25,979 nt of DNA. It comes from Eubacterium sp. CAG:251 (GTDB taxonomy: Bacteria > Bacillota > Clostridia > Oscillospirales > Acutalibacteraceae). Within the stretch, counting starts at the first letter, position 1; each line of letters starts with the position of its first letter. Position numbers and translations under genes: made by a program. Shown here piece by piece: positions 13,022 to 21,976 of the stretch. The notes under the pieces are model-generated. The model was not told the origin of the DNA. It made no database searches and saw only the letters and a program-made list of their open reading frames with translations. The DNA lies in contig FR889145.1 of assembly GCA_000436835.1 (NCBI GenBank), positions 1 to 25,979 of the forward strand, given 5' to 3'.

Positions 13022-13993
13022 ATGGCAGAACAAATTATAGAATTTGAAGCTATGGAACAGGCAGTCAGCCTATTCGGCAGCTTTGACGAAAATGTTAAAC
13101 TTATTGAAAATGAATATGACGTTTCAATTATTTCACGTGGCTCTGAACTGAAAGTTATGGGAGACGTCGAAAATGTTGATAAAGCGGCAAGAGCCTTGCG
13201 TTCAATGCTTGCTATGATTAATAAGGGCGAAAGCCTGACAGAGCAAAATGTTCGTTATGTTTTAACTCTTGTTAATGAGGGCAATGAAGATAAAATAGCG
13301 TCAATGAGCAGCGGGTCGATTTGTATTTCGTCCAAGGGCAGACCCATTAAGCCTAAAACGCTCGGTCAAAAAAGGTATTGCGACGCTATATTAAATAATA
13401 CAATTACATTTGGTATCGGCCCTGCCGGAACCGGCAAAACGTATCTTGCCGTTGCAATGGCAGTTACGGCTTTTCGTGCCAAAGAAGTGGACAGGATTAT
13501 TTTAACCCGTCCGGCTGTTGAGGCAGGCGAGAAGCTTGGCTTTTTGCCCGGTGATTTGCAAAGCAAGGTTGACCCTTATTTAAGGCCGCTTTATGACGCA
13601 CTTTTTGATATGCTCGGCGCTGAAAATTTTCAGAGATATCAGGAACGTGGTGCGATTGAGGTTGCACCGCTTGCTTATATGAGAGGCAGAACTCTTGATG
13701 ACAGTTTTATTATTCTTGATGAAGCGCAAAACACCACGCCTGAGCAAATGAAAATGTTTTTAACCCGTTTGGGCTTTAATTCGAAAATGGTTATAACGGG
13801 TGATATAACTCAAATAGATTTGCCTGACGGTAAAAAATCAGGATTAAAAAAAGTAATGCACATTCTTCGCAATGTCAACGATATAGCAATTTGCAAATTT
13901 GATAAAAAGGATGTTGTAAGGCATAAGCTTGTGCAGGATATAGTTAATGCTTACCAAAAATACGAGGAGGATAAGAACAATGGACGCAGTTAA
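13022..13993 (+). CDS. phoH: PhoH-family ATPase (YbeZ)
   Basis: 323 aa. A small N-terminal KH-like part (about 20-75) precedes the PhoH ATPase domain: Walker A GPAGTGKTYLAVAMA near 134, the RPAVEAGEKLGFLPGDL segment, Walker B FIILDEAQNTTPEQMKMFLTRLG, and GDITQIDLP. The family is a superfamily I-related RNA helicase/ATPase that acts with the endoribonuclease YbeY; here it overlaps ybeY by 14 bases, which fits. Length and motifs are complete. Shine-Dalgarno is weak (AAGGCGA), likely relying on coupling with the preceding gene. Confidence 0.95.
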   Translation: MAEQIIEFEAMEQAVSLFGSFDENVKLIENEYDVSIISRGSELKVMGDVENVDKAARALRSMLAMINKGESLTEQNVRYVLTLVNEGNEDKIASMSSGSICISSKGRPIKPKTLGQKRYCDAILNNTITFGIGPAGTGKTYLAVAMAVTAFRAKEVDRIILTRPAVEAGEKLGFLPGDLQSKVDPYLRPLYDALFDMLGAENFQRYQERGAIEVAPLAYMRGRTLDDSFIILDEAQNTTPEQMKMFLTRLGFNSKMVITGDITQIDLPDGKKSGLKKVMHILRNVNDIAICKFDKKDVVRHKLVQDIVNAYQKYEEDKNNGRS

Positions 13994-14483
13994 AGTAGTA
14001 ATTTCAAATGATCAAAAAGCAGTTAAAATTCCAACGGGAATAAGAATGTTAATCAGACGTTGCTGTCATGCCGTTTTAGAACTTGAAAATTTTGAAGGCT
14101 CGGCAGAAGTGAGTGTTCGCTTTGTTGATAACGAGCAAATAAGAGAACTTAATAAGCAATATCGCAATATCGATAAAGAAACAGATGTTCTTTCTTTTCC
14201 TCTCGGTGAAAACGGAGAATATGATATAAACCATGATACAGGCGCTAAGCTTTTGGGCGATATCGTTATTTCCGTTCCTAAGGCAGTTGAGCAGGCTGAA
14301 ATGTATAATCATCCTCTTCAAAGAGAAATCGGATTTTTAACAGTTCACTCAATGCTTCATCTTTTGGGATATGACCATGAAAACGGTGGTCTTGAGGCGG
14401 TACATATGCGTGAAAAGGAAGAAACCGTACTTACACAAATAGGCTGGAAGCGAAATAACAGCTACTATATGGGAGACGAATAA
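13980..14483 (+). CDS. ybeY: Endoribonuclease YbeY
   Basis: 167 aa, the normal size. YbeY is a zinc-dependent endoribonuclease needed for 16S rRNA 3'-end maturation and ribosome quality control. Zinc ligands are seen as H123-x3-H127-x5-H133 in HSMLHLLGYDH; the first residue after H123 is Ser where Gly is usual. The preceding conserved segments TDVLSFPL (68-75) and LLGDIVISVP (91-100) are intact. The ATG at 13980 is chosen since GAGGAGG lies 10 bases upstream, within phoH. It ends one base into the era start codon (TAATG), so phoH, ybeY and era are translationally coupled. The diacylglycerol kinase and cytidine deaminase genes often found between ybeY and era in Bacillus are absent. Confidence 0.95.
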   Translation: MDAVKVVISNDQKAVKIPTGIRMLIRRCCHAVLELENFEGSAEVSVRFVDNEQIRELNKQYRNIDKETDVLSFPLGENGEYDINHDTGAKLLGDIVISVPKAVEQAEMYNHPLQREIGFLTVHSMLHLLGYDHENGGLEAVHMREKEETVLTQIGWKRNNSYYMGDE

Positions 14484-15376
14484 TGACAAAAACAGCTTTT
14501 GTAGCTATTGTAGGCAAGCCGAATGTAGGCAAATCATCATTGCTTAATAAAATGCTCGGTCAAAAAATTGCAATAGTATCATCAAAACCGCAAACCACAA
14601 GAACTAAGATTATGGGCGTGCTCACTAAAGGCGAAACTCAGCTTGTATTTACAGATACACCCGGATTTCATAAAGCGCATAATAAACTTGGCGAAAAAAT
14701 GAACGAAGCAGTCGGCGACACAGTAGGCGGTGTTGATGCTTGCCTTTTTTTGACAGAGCCGAGAGGTGAGCTTAATGAGCAGGAACTCCAGCTTCTTGAA
14801 ATGTTTAAAAAGCAAAAAATGCCGGTTATTCTTGCTATTAATAAAATTGATATGATAAACGATAAAGAGGAACTTTTTAAAAGAATTGTTTATCTTACCT
14901 CGTTTTATGATTTTACGGCGGTCGTTCCTGTCAGCGCTACCGAAGGCGACCATGTTGACGAGCTTATTGACGAACTTGATAAGCTTGCTTTTGAATCGCC
15001 TCACTTTTTCCCTGATGACACCTTGACCGACCAGCCTGAAAGAGTGCTTGCGGCTGAAATTATAAGAGAAAAAATACTTCGCTTAATGGATAAAGAAATT
15101 CCTCACGGTATCGCAGTAGCGGTTGAAAAAATGCGTGAGCGTGACGATAAAGATATCCTTGATATAGATGCAACAATTTATTGTGAGCGTGAAAGCCACA
15201 AGGGTATGGTAATAGGCAAAAACGGCTCAATGCTTAAAAAAGTTTCTACCTATGCAAGGCAGGACCTTGAACGTTTTTTTCAAATTAAAGTTAATCTTCA
15301 CTGTTGGGTAAAGGTTAAAGAAGATTGGAGAAACAGGGAAGGTCTTATTCATAATTTCGGTTTAGACAATAAATAA
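14483..15376 (+). CDS. era: GTPase Era
   Basis: 297 aa, typical. Era is an essential GTPase that binds the 3' end of 16S rRNA during 30S assembly. G1 GKPNVGKSS (11-19), G2 region with TTRTKIMG, G3 DTPGFH, G4 NKID, G5 PVSATEG, followed by the C-terminal KH domain with GMVIGKNGSMLKKV and the WVKVKEDWRN end. It follows ybeY with a one-base overlap. A 65-base gap without clear terminator separates it from yqzL. Confidence 0.97.
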   Translation: MTKTAFVAIVGKPNVGKSSLLNKMLGQKIAIVSSKPQTTRTKIMGVLTKGETQLVFTDTPGFHKAHNKLGEKMNEAVGDTVGGVDACLFLTEPRGELNEQELQLLEMFKKQKMPVILAINKIDMINDKEELFKRIVYLTSFYDFTAVVPVSATEGDHVDELIDELDKLAFESPHFFPDDTLTDQPERVLAAEIIREKILRLMDKEIPHGIAVAVEKMRERDDKDILDIDATIYCERESHKGMVIGKNGSMLKKVSTYARQDLERFFQIKVNLHCWVKVKEDWRNREGLIHNFGLDNK

Positions 15377-15441
15377 TAAATTCCAAATTTTCACACGCTT
15401 ATATTTATCATCGTAGTATAAAATAAAAAGGGTGATATTTT

Positions 15442-15603
15442 ATGATAAACAGCGAGTGGAATGATTTTTGGAATTCGGGTAAAATCGACGATTATTTAAA
15501 ATTTAAACAGACGGAAAATCAATATTACGGCATTAATTGGGAAGTGCGCAATGGCAAAGACGAAGGGACTTGTAATAAAAGAGCAAACAGTTGGGGAGAG
15601 TGA
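15442..15603 (+). CDS. yqzL: YqzL-like small protein
   Basis: 53 aa, starting MINSEWNDFWNSGKIDDYL. The W-x3-F/W-x2-(T/S)G-x-I-x2-YL-x-(F/Y)K pattern and the place between era and recO both match what I know of YqzL of Bacillus (about 47 aa, function unknown, a Firmicutes protein). Shine-Dalgarno AAGGGTG lies 8 bases ahead of the ATG. The last 53 bases overlap the start of recO in another frame, and the segment after residue 35 probably has no conserved role. The overlap would couple recO translation to it. Confidence 0.75.
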   Translation: MINSEWNDFWNSGKIDDYLKFKQTENQYYGINWEVRNGKDEGTCNKRANSWGE

Positions 15604-16285
15604 CCGTTTAGTTACTCTCCTTACTGCTGATTATGGGCTTGTCAATGCTTTTGTACGAGGTGCTAAGCAACTGAAAAACAGACTTGCCGCTTCAACCTCC
15701 CTTTTTGCATACAGCGAATTTTCAATTTATCAGGGCAAAAACGCTAATGTTGTTGACGGCGCTAATCCTATTGAAGTTTTTTTTGATTTGAGAAAGGATA
15801 TTGAGCGCCTTGCGGTTGCGCAGTATTTTGCTCAGCTTGCTTTTGAACTTGCTAATGAAGGTCAGCCTGAGGAAGAAATGCTCAGCGTGATTTTAAATTC
15901 TTTTCATCTTCTTTGCAAAGGAGAAAAGGCGATTATTCAGATTAAATCTGTGGTTGAATTCAGATTGATGTCGCTTTCGGGTTATATGCCTAATATATTA
16001 GCTTGCGCAAACTGCGGTACATACGAAACCGATATTATGTATTTTGATACGCTTGAGGGCTGTATTTATTGCGAAAATTGTCAAAAAATCGGCGCAATTG
16101 CCTGCCCTAAAAATGTTATAACGGCTGTAAGATTTATTTGCCTTACCGAGCCTAAAAAAATATATTCCTTTTCACTGAGTGAGAAAAATCTTGAATTACT
16201 TTCTAAAATAAGCGAGCAATACGTTTTGTCACGTATTCAAAAACGGTTACCCACTCTTGAATTTTATAAATCAGTTAAATTATAA
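15551..16285 (+). CDS. recO: DNA repair protein RecO
   Basis: 244 aa. RecO acts with RecR to load RecA on single-stranded DNA and anneals SSB-coated strands. Seen: the N-terminal OB-fold start with GLVIKEQTVGESDRLVTLLT and GLVNAFVRGAKQLKNRL, a helical domain, and a zinc finger with CANC near 152 and CIYCENC near 171, as in Gram-positive RecO proteins. Start at 15551 with GGGAAG six bases upstream, inside the yqzL frame. Confidence 0.93.
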   Translation: MAKTKGLVIKEQTVGESDRLVTLLTADYGLVNAFVRGAKQLKNRLAASTSLFAYSEFSIYQGKNANVVDGANPIEVFFDLRKDIERLAVAQYFAQLAFELANEGQPEEEMLSVILNSFHLLCKGEKAIIQIKSVVEFRLMSLSGYMPNILACANCGTYETDIMYFDTLEGCIYCENCQKIGAIACPKNVITAVRFICLTEPKKIYSFSLSEKNLELLSKISEQYVLSRIQKRLPTLEFYKSVKL

Positions 16286-16298
16286 AAGGTAAATACTT

Positions 16299-18671
16299 AT
16301 GAATAAAAACCATAAAACACTTGAACTTGACTTGATTCTTGAAAAGCTTGCCGCCGAGTGCTCCTGCGATGACGCTAAGGATTTGGCAAGAGGGCTTAAA
16401 CCTGCAGGCGATATGGCAGAGGTTGAAATGCTTTTGCAGCAAACAGAGGACGCATTTTCACTTCTTGCCTGCTTTGGCGGTCCGTCATTTTCGGGTCTTA
16501 AAAATGTAAATAATTCTCTTCACAGGGCGGCAGCAGGCGGTTCGCTTAACCCTAAGGAACTTTTGGATATTGCTTATTGTTTGCGTGCATTAAGAACTCT
16601 TGATGAGTGGCGCAACCATTCAAGCGGGGTTAAAACAAGCCTCGATTTCTTTTTTGAAGGCATAACCTCCAATAAATATCTTGAAACTAAAATATTATCC
16701 TGCATTGTCAGCGAGGAGGAAATTGCCGATAAAGCGTCGGATACTCTTTTTGACATAAGAAAGAAAATCAGGTCAAAAGAAAACTCAATAAGGGAAAAAC
16801 TTGATTCTCTTATTCATTCATCTCATTATCAGCAGTTTTTGCAGGAGGCAATTATTACCCAGCGTAACGGCAGATTTGTTGTCCCCGTTAAGGCTGAATG
16901 TAGGGGCAACGTTCCCGGTCTTGTTCACGATACCTCGTCAACAGGCGCAACCGTTTTTATTGAACCTGCCTCTGTTGTTGACGCTAATAATGACATTAAG
17001 GTGCTCCAAGGTAAAGAGCGAGATGAAATAATGCGAATTTTATATGAACTTTCGGCTGAATCGGGAGATTTCGCCGAGTCGATTAAGCATTCGTATGAAA
17101 GCGCAATAAGGCTTAATCTTATTTTTGCCAAGGCTCACCTTGCATATAAAATGAAGGCTACTAAACCTATTCTTAATAACGAGGGCATAATCTGTCTTAA
17201 AAAGGCACGTCATCCGCTTATTGACCCTAAAAAGGTTGTTGCAACTGATATTGCGCTTGGCGACGAATACGATACGCTTGTTATCACCGGTCCTAATACA
17301 GGCGGTAAAACCGTATCGCTTAAAACGCTCGGTCTTTTAACTTTGATGACTATGTGCGGGCTTCTTATTCCGGTAGCTGATAGGTCAAGAGTTTCTGTGT
17401 TTAATAATATTCTTGTCGATATCGGCGATGAACAGAGCATTGCGCAATCTCTTTCAACCTTTTCATCTCATATGGTTAATATTATTGATATAATGAAAAA
17501 GGCGGATGATAAATCGCTTATTTTAATAGATGAACTTGGCGCAGGTACTGACCCGGTTGAGGGTGCGGCACTGGCTGTATCTATTATTGAAGCGCTTAGA
17601 GAAAAGGGAGCAATTATTGCGGCAACTACTCACTATGCCGAACTTAAAGCTTATGCTCTCGATACTCCGGGTGTTACAAACGGCTGCTGCGAATTTGACA
17701 TTGAAACGCTCCGCCCGACCTATAAGCTTTTAATAGGTGTTCCCGGCAGGTCAAACGCTTTTGCTATTTTGAAACATCTTGGTATGACTCAAGATGTTAT
17801 TGATAATGCTAAGGCAATTGTAGGTTCCGATAATCGTGACTTTGAAGCTGTTCTTGAAAAACTTGAAGCCTCACGTCACGCTCTTGAAGAGGAACGCAAG
17901 GTTGCCGAGGAAATGACCGAAAGGGCAAGAAAAATTGAGGAAAAAGCGCAGTCTGAGATGGATAAGATAGAAACTCTTAAGGCTCGTGAACTTGATAAAG
18001 CTAAGCGTGAGGCGCAAAAGCTTATTGATGCCGCCGAACGAAAGTCAAGTCAATTTCTTCTTGAACTTGATAAACTGAAAAAAGAACAGACTTCGTCTAA
18101 TGCGACTGAAATTGCACGCAAAACACGCAGAGCGGTTAAGGCACAAATGGGTGAAATGGACGACCTTATTAATCCTAATGAGCTTGCTGATAATTGGGAT
18201 TATGACTATAAATTGCCACGCAATCCCGTACCCGGTGACAGAATTGTTATAAAAGGTATCGGCGAAGGTGAGGTTCTTGAGTTTAAAAATAATAATGTTT
18301 TTGTTAAATCTGGCTTGCTTAAAACACGTGTTAAGCTTTCGGATATTATGATTCTTGATAAGCCAAAGAAAAAGCCTGTTAAAACACAACATAATGTATA
18401 TCGCACTTCTTCCCGTGCAGATGCCGATGTTAAAACGGAAATCGATATGAGAGGGGAAACTGTTGATGAAGCTTTATCCGAACTCGGACTTTTTATTGAC
18501 AGATGTGTGCTTAATAATATTGAAGAAATAAGAATTATTCACGGTAAGGGTACGGGTGCACTCAGGAGCGCTGTTACCGATTATCTTAAAACTCACCCAA
18601 ATGTGTCGGAATACCGACTCGGTCGATATGGCGAGGGTGAAAACGGCGTTACTATCGCTAAGCTTAAATAA
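16299..18671 (+). CDS. mutS2: Endonuclease MutS2
   Basis: 790 aa, full length. MutS2 is a MutS paralogue without the mismatch-recognition domain; it acts on recombination intermediates and, in Bacillus, on collided ribosomes. Order: core/lever domains (1-300), ABC ATPase with Walker A ITGPNTGGKTVSLKT near 329, signature segment FSSHMVNIIDIM, Walker B LILIDELGAGTDPVEGAAL, D-loop THYAELKAYA, then a long coiled coil (about 520-620, Glu/Lys/Ala rich), a KOW-like segment (about 645-690, PGDRIVIKGIGEGEV) and a C-terminal Smr nuclease domain (about 715-790) with DMRGETVDEAL, IIHGKGTGALR and the GENGVTIAKL end. It follows recO by 13 bases and is followed by recD2 after 11. Confidence 0.97.
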   Translation: MNKNHKTLELDLILEKLAAECSCDDAKDLARGLKPAGDMAEVEMLLQQTEDAFSLLACFGGPSFSGLKNVNNSLHRAAAGGSLNPKELLDIAYCLRALRTLDEWRNHSSGVKTSLDFFFEGITSNKYLETKILSCIVSEEEIADKASDTLFDIRKKIRSKENSIREKLDSLIHSSHYQQFLQEAIITQRNGRFVVPVKAECRGNVPGLVHDTSSTGATVFIEPASVVDANNDIKVLQGKERDEIMRILYELSAESGDFAESIKHSYESAIRLNLIFAKAHLAYKMKATKPILNNEGIICLKKARHPLIDPKKVVATDIALGDEYDTLVITGPNTGGKTVSLKTLGLLTLMTMCGLLIPVADRSRVSVFNNILVDIGDEQSIAQSLSTFSSHMVNIIDIMKKADDKSLILIDELGAGTDPVEGAALAVSIIEALREKGAIIAATTHYAELKAYALDTPGVTNGCCEFDIETLRPTYKLLIGVPGRSNAFAILKHLGMTQDVIDNAKAIVGSDNRDFEAVLEKLEASRHALEEERKVAEEMTERARKIEEKAQSEMDKIETLKARELDKAKREAQKLIDAAERKSSQFLLELDKLKKEQTSSNATEIARKTRRAVKAQMGEMDDLINPNELADNWDYDYKLPRNPVPGDRIVIKGIGEGEVLEFKNNNVFVKSGLLKTRVKLSDIMILDKPKKKPVKTQHNVYRTSSRADADVKTEIDMRGETVDEALSELGLFIDRCVLNNIEEIRIIHGKGTGALRSAVTDYLKTHPNVSEYRLGRYGEGENGVTIAKLK

Positions 18672-18682
18672 CGGAGAAAATT

Positions 18683-20902
18683 ATGGCAGACGAGCTTGAA
18701 AATTTAACAGGTGTTGTTGAGGGCATTACTTACAGAAACGAGGCTAACGGCTACGCTGTCATCGAGGTTAAAACCGGTGACGAATTTGTTACCGTTGTGG
18801 GCGTTTTGGGCGATATTACTGTCGGGGAACAAATTGTCTTTCAAGGTGAGTGGACTATGCATCCAAACTTTGGCAGGCAGTTTAAATCTGTTCGCCTGAC
18901 CCACAGTCGCCCTGCCGATGCTTCGGGTATGCATCGCTTTCTTGCAAGCGGTATTATTAAAGGTATAGGTGAGGCAACGGCAACCAAGATAGTGGAAAAA
19001 TTCGGTTCAAGTACATTTAATGTGATTGAAAACGAGCCTGAGCGCCTTGCTGAAATTAAAGGAATTTCAAAATCTAAAGCTAAGCGGATAAGCAAGGATT
19101 TTAAAATGCAATTTGCCGCAAGAGACGTTATGAACGGTCTTGCAGAGCTTGGATTTAATCAGCAGGAAGCTTATGATATTTACAGCGTACTCAAAAGTGA
19201 TTCGCTTGATATAGTTAACGAAAATCCTTATGCGCTTGTTTCTCTTGTCGGCAGTATTGATTTTGCAAGGGCAGACGAGATTGCAATGAATATGCAGCAG
19301 GCACCTCCTTTTGATTGCAGGTGCCAAGCCGGTGTTACATATATTGTCAGGCATAATCTTTTTAACGGTCATACGTGCTTACCGAGAAACAGCATTATAA
19401 AGCCCGCAATGCTTCTTTTGGAATGTAATGAGGACGAGGCTGAAATTGCGATTGACAATGCGATTGATGCAAAGCAACTTGTTGAGGAAAATATTGACGG
19501 TAAAGCGTTTCTCTTTTTGCCTGAAATTTACGAGGCAGAATCCGGCATTGCCGAGCGTATAAAGGTTATGATTGAATATCCGCCTGCTCCTAAGGAAATT
19601 TCACCTGCCGAAATTGACGCTTTTGAAAAGACTAATAATATCACTTTTGATGAAAAGCAGAGAGAAGCTATTGAAATTGCCGTTAATAAAGGACTTCTTA
19701 TTTTAACAGGCGGCCCCGGTACGGGTAAAACAACGACGGTTAAGGGTATTATAACTCTTATGGAAAACAGAGGGCTTGATGTTGCGCTTGCCGCACCTAC
19801 GGGCAGAGCCGCTAAAAGAATGACCGAGCTTACAGGTAAAGAGGCTAAGACTATTCACAGACTTCTTGAGGTTGAATATAAGGACGGCGCTACAGAGCCG
19901 AGCTTTGCTCATAATCTTAAAAATCCGCTTGAATGTGATGCAGTAATTGTTGATGAACTTTCAATGGTTGACGTTACTGTTTTTTCGGCACTTTTGGACG
20001 CTTTGCCGCTTTCCTGCCGCTTAATTATGGTGGGGGACAAAAATCAGCTTCCGCCTGTCGGCGCAGGAAATGTACTTGCTGATTTGATTAAAAGCGAGTT
20101 AATCGGTGTTGTAAGCCTTGATAAAATTTTTCGTCAGGCAATGAAAAGTAAAATTGTTTCAAATGCTCATAGGGTAGTAAACGGCGAGATGCCTGTTTTT
20201 GATAACAGCGTTGATTCCGATTTCTTTTTACTTCGGGAAAATTCAAAATATAATGCAGCGGGAAAAATAGTAAATCTTGTAACTGACAGAATACCTTCAG
20301 GCTATGGGCTTGACAGTGTACGGGATATTCAAGTGCTTTGCCCAAGCCGTAAAGGTGAGGTTGGAACTGAAAATATAAATGCGCTTTTGCAGGCAAAGCT
20401 TAATCCGCCGTCTTACGAAAAAAACGAAATTAAATATAAAGGCTATACCTTGCGTGAAGGCGATAAGGTTATGCAAATTAAAAATAATTATGATGTTCCT
20501 TGGTTTAAGGACGGCGAAAACGGCACGGGAGTTTTTAATGGTGACATAGGAATACTTACACGTATTGACCGTGCAAACGATATTATTAATGTTCGCTTTG
20601 ATGATAAAGAAGCTATGTATAGTATTGAAAATGTTAAGGAAATTGAACTTGCTTATGCTATGACCGTGCATAAAAGTCAGGGCAGCGAGTTTGCGGCGGT
20701 CGTTTTGCCAACCATTGCAACCCCGCCCAAGCTTTCATATAGAAATTTATTTTATACCGCTTTAACCCGTGCCCGTAATTTACTTATTATTGTCGGGAAC
20801 GAGGCTTCGGTTAAGGCAATGGTTGATAATGATAAAAAAAGCAGACGTTACAGCGCACTTGTTCATTTTTTATCTGTTGACAATGTTGCTTTTTTTAAGT
20901 AA
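18683..20902 (+). CDS. recD2: RecD2-type (YrrC) DNA helicase
   Basis: 739 aa. RecD2 is a 5'-3' superfamily 1B helicase found without RecBC. It has the N-terminal OB-like domain (1-75), helix-hairpin-helix repeats (GIIKGIGEATATKIVEKFG at 90-108 and LAEIKGISKSKAKRISKDF at 122-140), then the motor: Walker A LTGGPGTGKTTTVKG (341-355), GRAAKRM (motif Ia), Walker B VIVDELSMVD near 425, motif III VGDKNQLPPVGAG, and C-terminal motifs with AYAMTVHKSQGSEF and YTALTRAR. Complete. Shine-Dalgarno ACGGAGAA. Likely co-transcribed with mutS2 as a recombination-repair pair. Confidence 0.96.
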   Translation: MADELENLTGVVEGITYRNEANGYAVIEVKTGDEFVTVVGVLGDITVGEQIVFQGEWTMHPNFGRQFKSVRLTHSRPADASGMHRFLASGIIKGIGEATATKIVEKFGSSTFNVIENEPERLAEIKGISKSKAKRISKDFKMQFAARDVMNGLAELGFNQQEAYDIYSVLKSDSLDIVNENPYALVSLVGSIDFARADEIAMNMQQAPPFDCRCQAGVTYIVRHNLFNGHTCLPRNSIIKPAMLLLECNEDEAEIAIDNAIDAKQLVEENIDGKAFLFLPEIYEAESGIAERIKVMIEYPPAPKEISPAEIDAFEKTNNITFDEKQREAIEIAVNKGLLILTGGPGTGKTTTVKGIITLMENRGLDVALAAPTGRAAKRMTELTGKEAKTIHRLLEVEYKDGATEPSFAHNLKNPLECDAVIVDELSMVDVTVFSALLDALPLSCRLIMVGDKNQLPPVGAGNVLADLIKSELIGVVSLDKIFRQAMKSKIVSNAHRVVNGEMPVFDNSVDSDFFLLRENSKYNAAGKIVNLVTDRIPSGYGLDSVRDIQVLCPSRKGEVGTENINALLQAKLNPPSYEKNEIKYKGYTLREGDKVMQIKNNYDVPWFKDGENGTGVFNGDIGILTRIDRANDIINVRFDDKEAMYSIENVKEIELAYAMTVHKSQGSEFAAVVLPTIATPPKLSYRNLFYTALTRARNLLIIVGNEASVKAMVDNDKKSRRYSALVHFLSVDNVAFFK

Positions 20903-20913
20903 CATAATATAAA
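20886..20913 (+). promoter_or_regulatory. Possible promoter before the MreB-like gene
   Basis: TTGCTT (20886-20891), 16 bases, TATAAA (20908-20913), at the end of recD2. It would give the actin-corrinoid-transporter block its own start. Matches are four or five of six in each box, so this is tentative. No riboswitch-sized leader is present. Confidence 0.4.
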
Positions 20914-20947
20914 GTTAAAAATTTGTGATTAATTAGGAATGTTAAAT

Positions 20948-21976
20948 ATGTTTGGTTATGATTTGGGAATAGATTTAGGCACAAGCTCTATAGTTATTTC
21001 TGTTGTAGGCAAAGGCGTTGTTTTAAGTGAGCCGGCTTACGTTGCCTATGATGTTAATAAGAGCGAAATGCTTTATGCCGGTAAGCGTGCTTATTACCTT
21101 GAAGGCAGAGAACCTGTCGGCGTAAGCGTTATTCAGCCTATTAAAAGCGGAAATGTAAGTAATTACGACCTTGCCTGCCAAATGGTAGAATATTTTATGA
21201 ATAAGGTCCTTAAAAAGAATATATTTAAACCGAGAATAGTTGCGTCCGTTTCGTCTGACAGCACAGACGTTGAAAGAAGAACGCTTATTTCAGTTTTGAT
21301 TTCGGCAGGGGCTCGCTCTGTTTGCCTTGTTGAGCAGCCTCTTTGCGCTGCTTTTGGCGCCGGTATTGACCCTCTTAATCCCACAGGTGTGTTTGTTATT
21401 GATGTCGGTGCAGGCTCAACAGATATGGCAGTTATCAGCCAAGGCGCTATGAGCCAAAACGAAACAGTCAAAATCGGCGGTGATGATTTTGACGAAGCTA
21501 TTGTAAAATATCTTAAAGAAAAGCACGGGCTTCTTGTAGGTCTTAGGACTGCTGAGGATATTAAGAAAACTATCGGTTCTGCCGTAATGCGGGATACGGA
21601 TGTTACTATGAATGCTAAGGGAAGGAATGTTCTTTCGGGGCTTCCAAAGGTTGTTGAAATAACAGGTAATGAAATTTGTGCTTGTTTTGGCGAACTTCTT
21701 GATGAAATTATGACAGTTGCCAAGTCTATGTTTGAGCGTACCTCTCCTCAACTTGTGGCTGATATTACAAATTCAAGCGTTCTTTTAACAGGCGGAATGT
21801 CACAACTTTTCGGTCTTGACAAGCTTATTTCTCAAACGCTTAATCTCGATGTAACAATTCCTGTCAGGGCTAATCTCTGCGTGTCAAAGGGATGCGAACT
21901 CGCTCTTAAAAAGATGCATATTCTTGACGGCTACGGCTATTCGTTTAAAACTAAGGAAGAGGTCAGAATCAGATGA
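20948..21976 (+). CDS. Divergent MreB-type actin homologue
   Basis: 342 aa. The whole chain follows the MreB/Mbl layout: phosphate-1 DLGIDLGTSS at the N-terminus, KGVVLSEPAYVA, GREPVGVSVIQPIKSGNV, a VERRTLISVLISAGA segment, EQPLCAAFGAGI, phosphate-2 DVGAGSTDMAVIS, GGDDFDEAIVKYLKEKHGLLVGLRTAEDIKKTIGSA, GLPKVVEITGNEI, and the adenosine motif LLTGGMSQL. It should be an ATP-binding filament former or actin-fold ATPase. It departs from canonical MreB at several usually invariant spots: SSDSTDVERR where PSGIT-VERR is typical, and GAGSTD for GGGTT. There are no mreC/mreD neighbours. The ATG at 20948 is preferred, ten bases after AGGA; the ATG at 20939 touches it. Its TGA overlaps the start of the corrinoid adenosyltransferase (ATGA). 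It may be a cell-shape protein or a specialised actin-like ATPase. Confidence 0.82.
   Translation: MFGYDLGIDLGTSSIVISVVGKGVVLSEPAYVAYDVNKSEMLYAGKRAYYLEGREPVGVSVIQPIKSGNVSNYDLACQMVEYFMNKVLKKNIFKPRIVASVSSDSTDVERRTLISVLISAGARSVCLVEQPLCAAFGAGIDPLNPTGVFVIDVGAGSTDMAVISQGAMSQNETVKIGGDDFDEAIVKYLKEKHGLLVGLRTAEDIKKTIGSAVMRDTDVTMNAKGRNVLSGLPKVVEITGNEICACFGELLDEIMTVAKSMFERTSPQLVADITNSSVLLTGGMSQLFGLDKLISQTLNLDVTIPVRANLCVSKGCELALKKMHILDGYGYSFKTKEEVRIR

Noticed and set aside
20903..20947. Possible cobalamin riboswitch before the actin-cobO-ECF block
   Set aside because: Only 45 bases separate recD2 from the actin gene, far too few for a cobalamin riboswitch, and no B12-box-like conserved core is visible.
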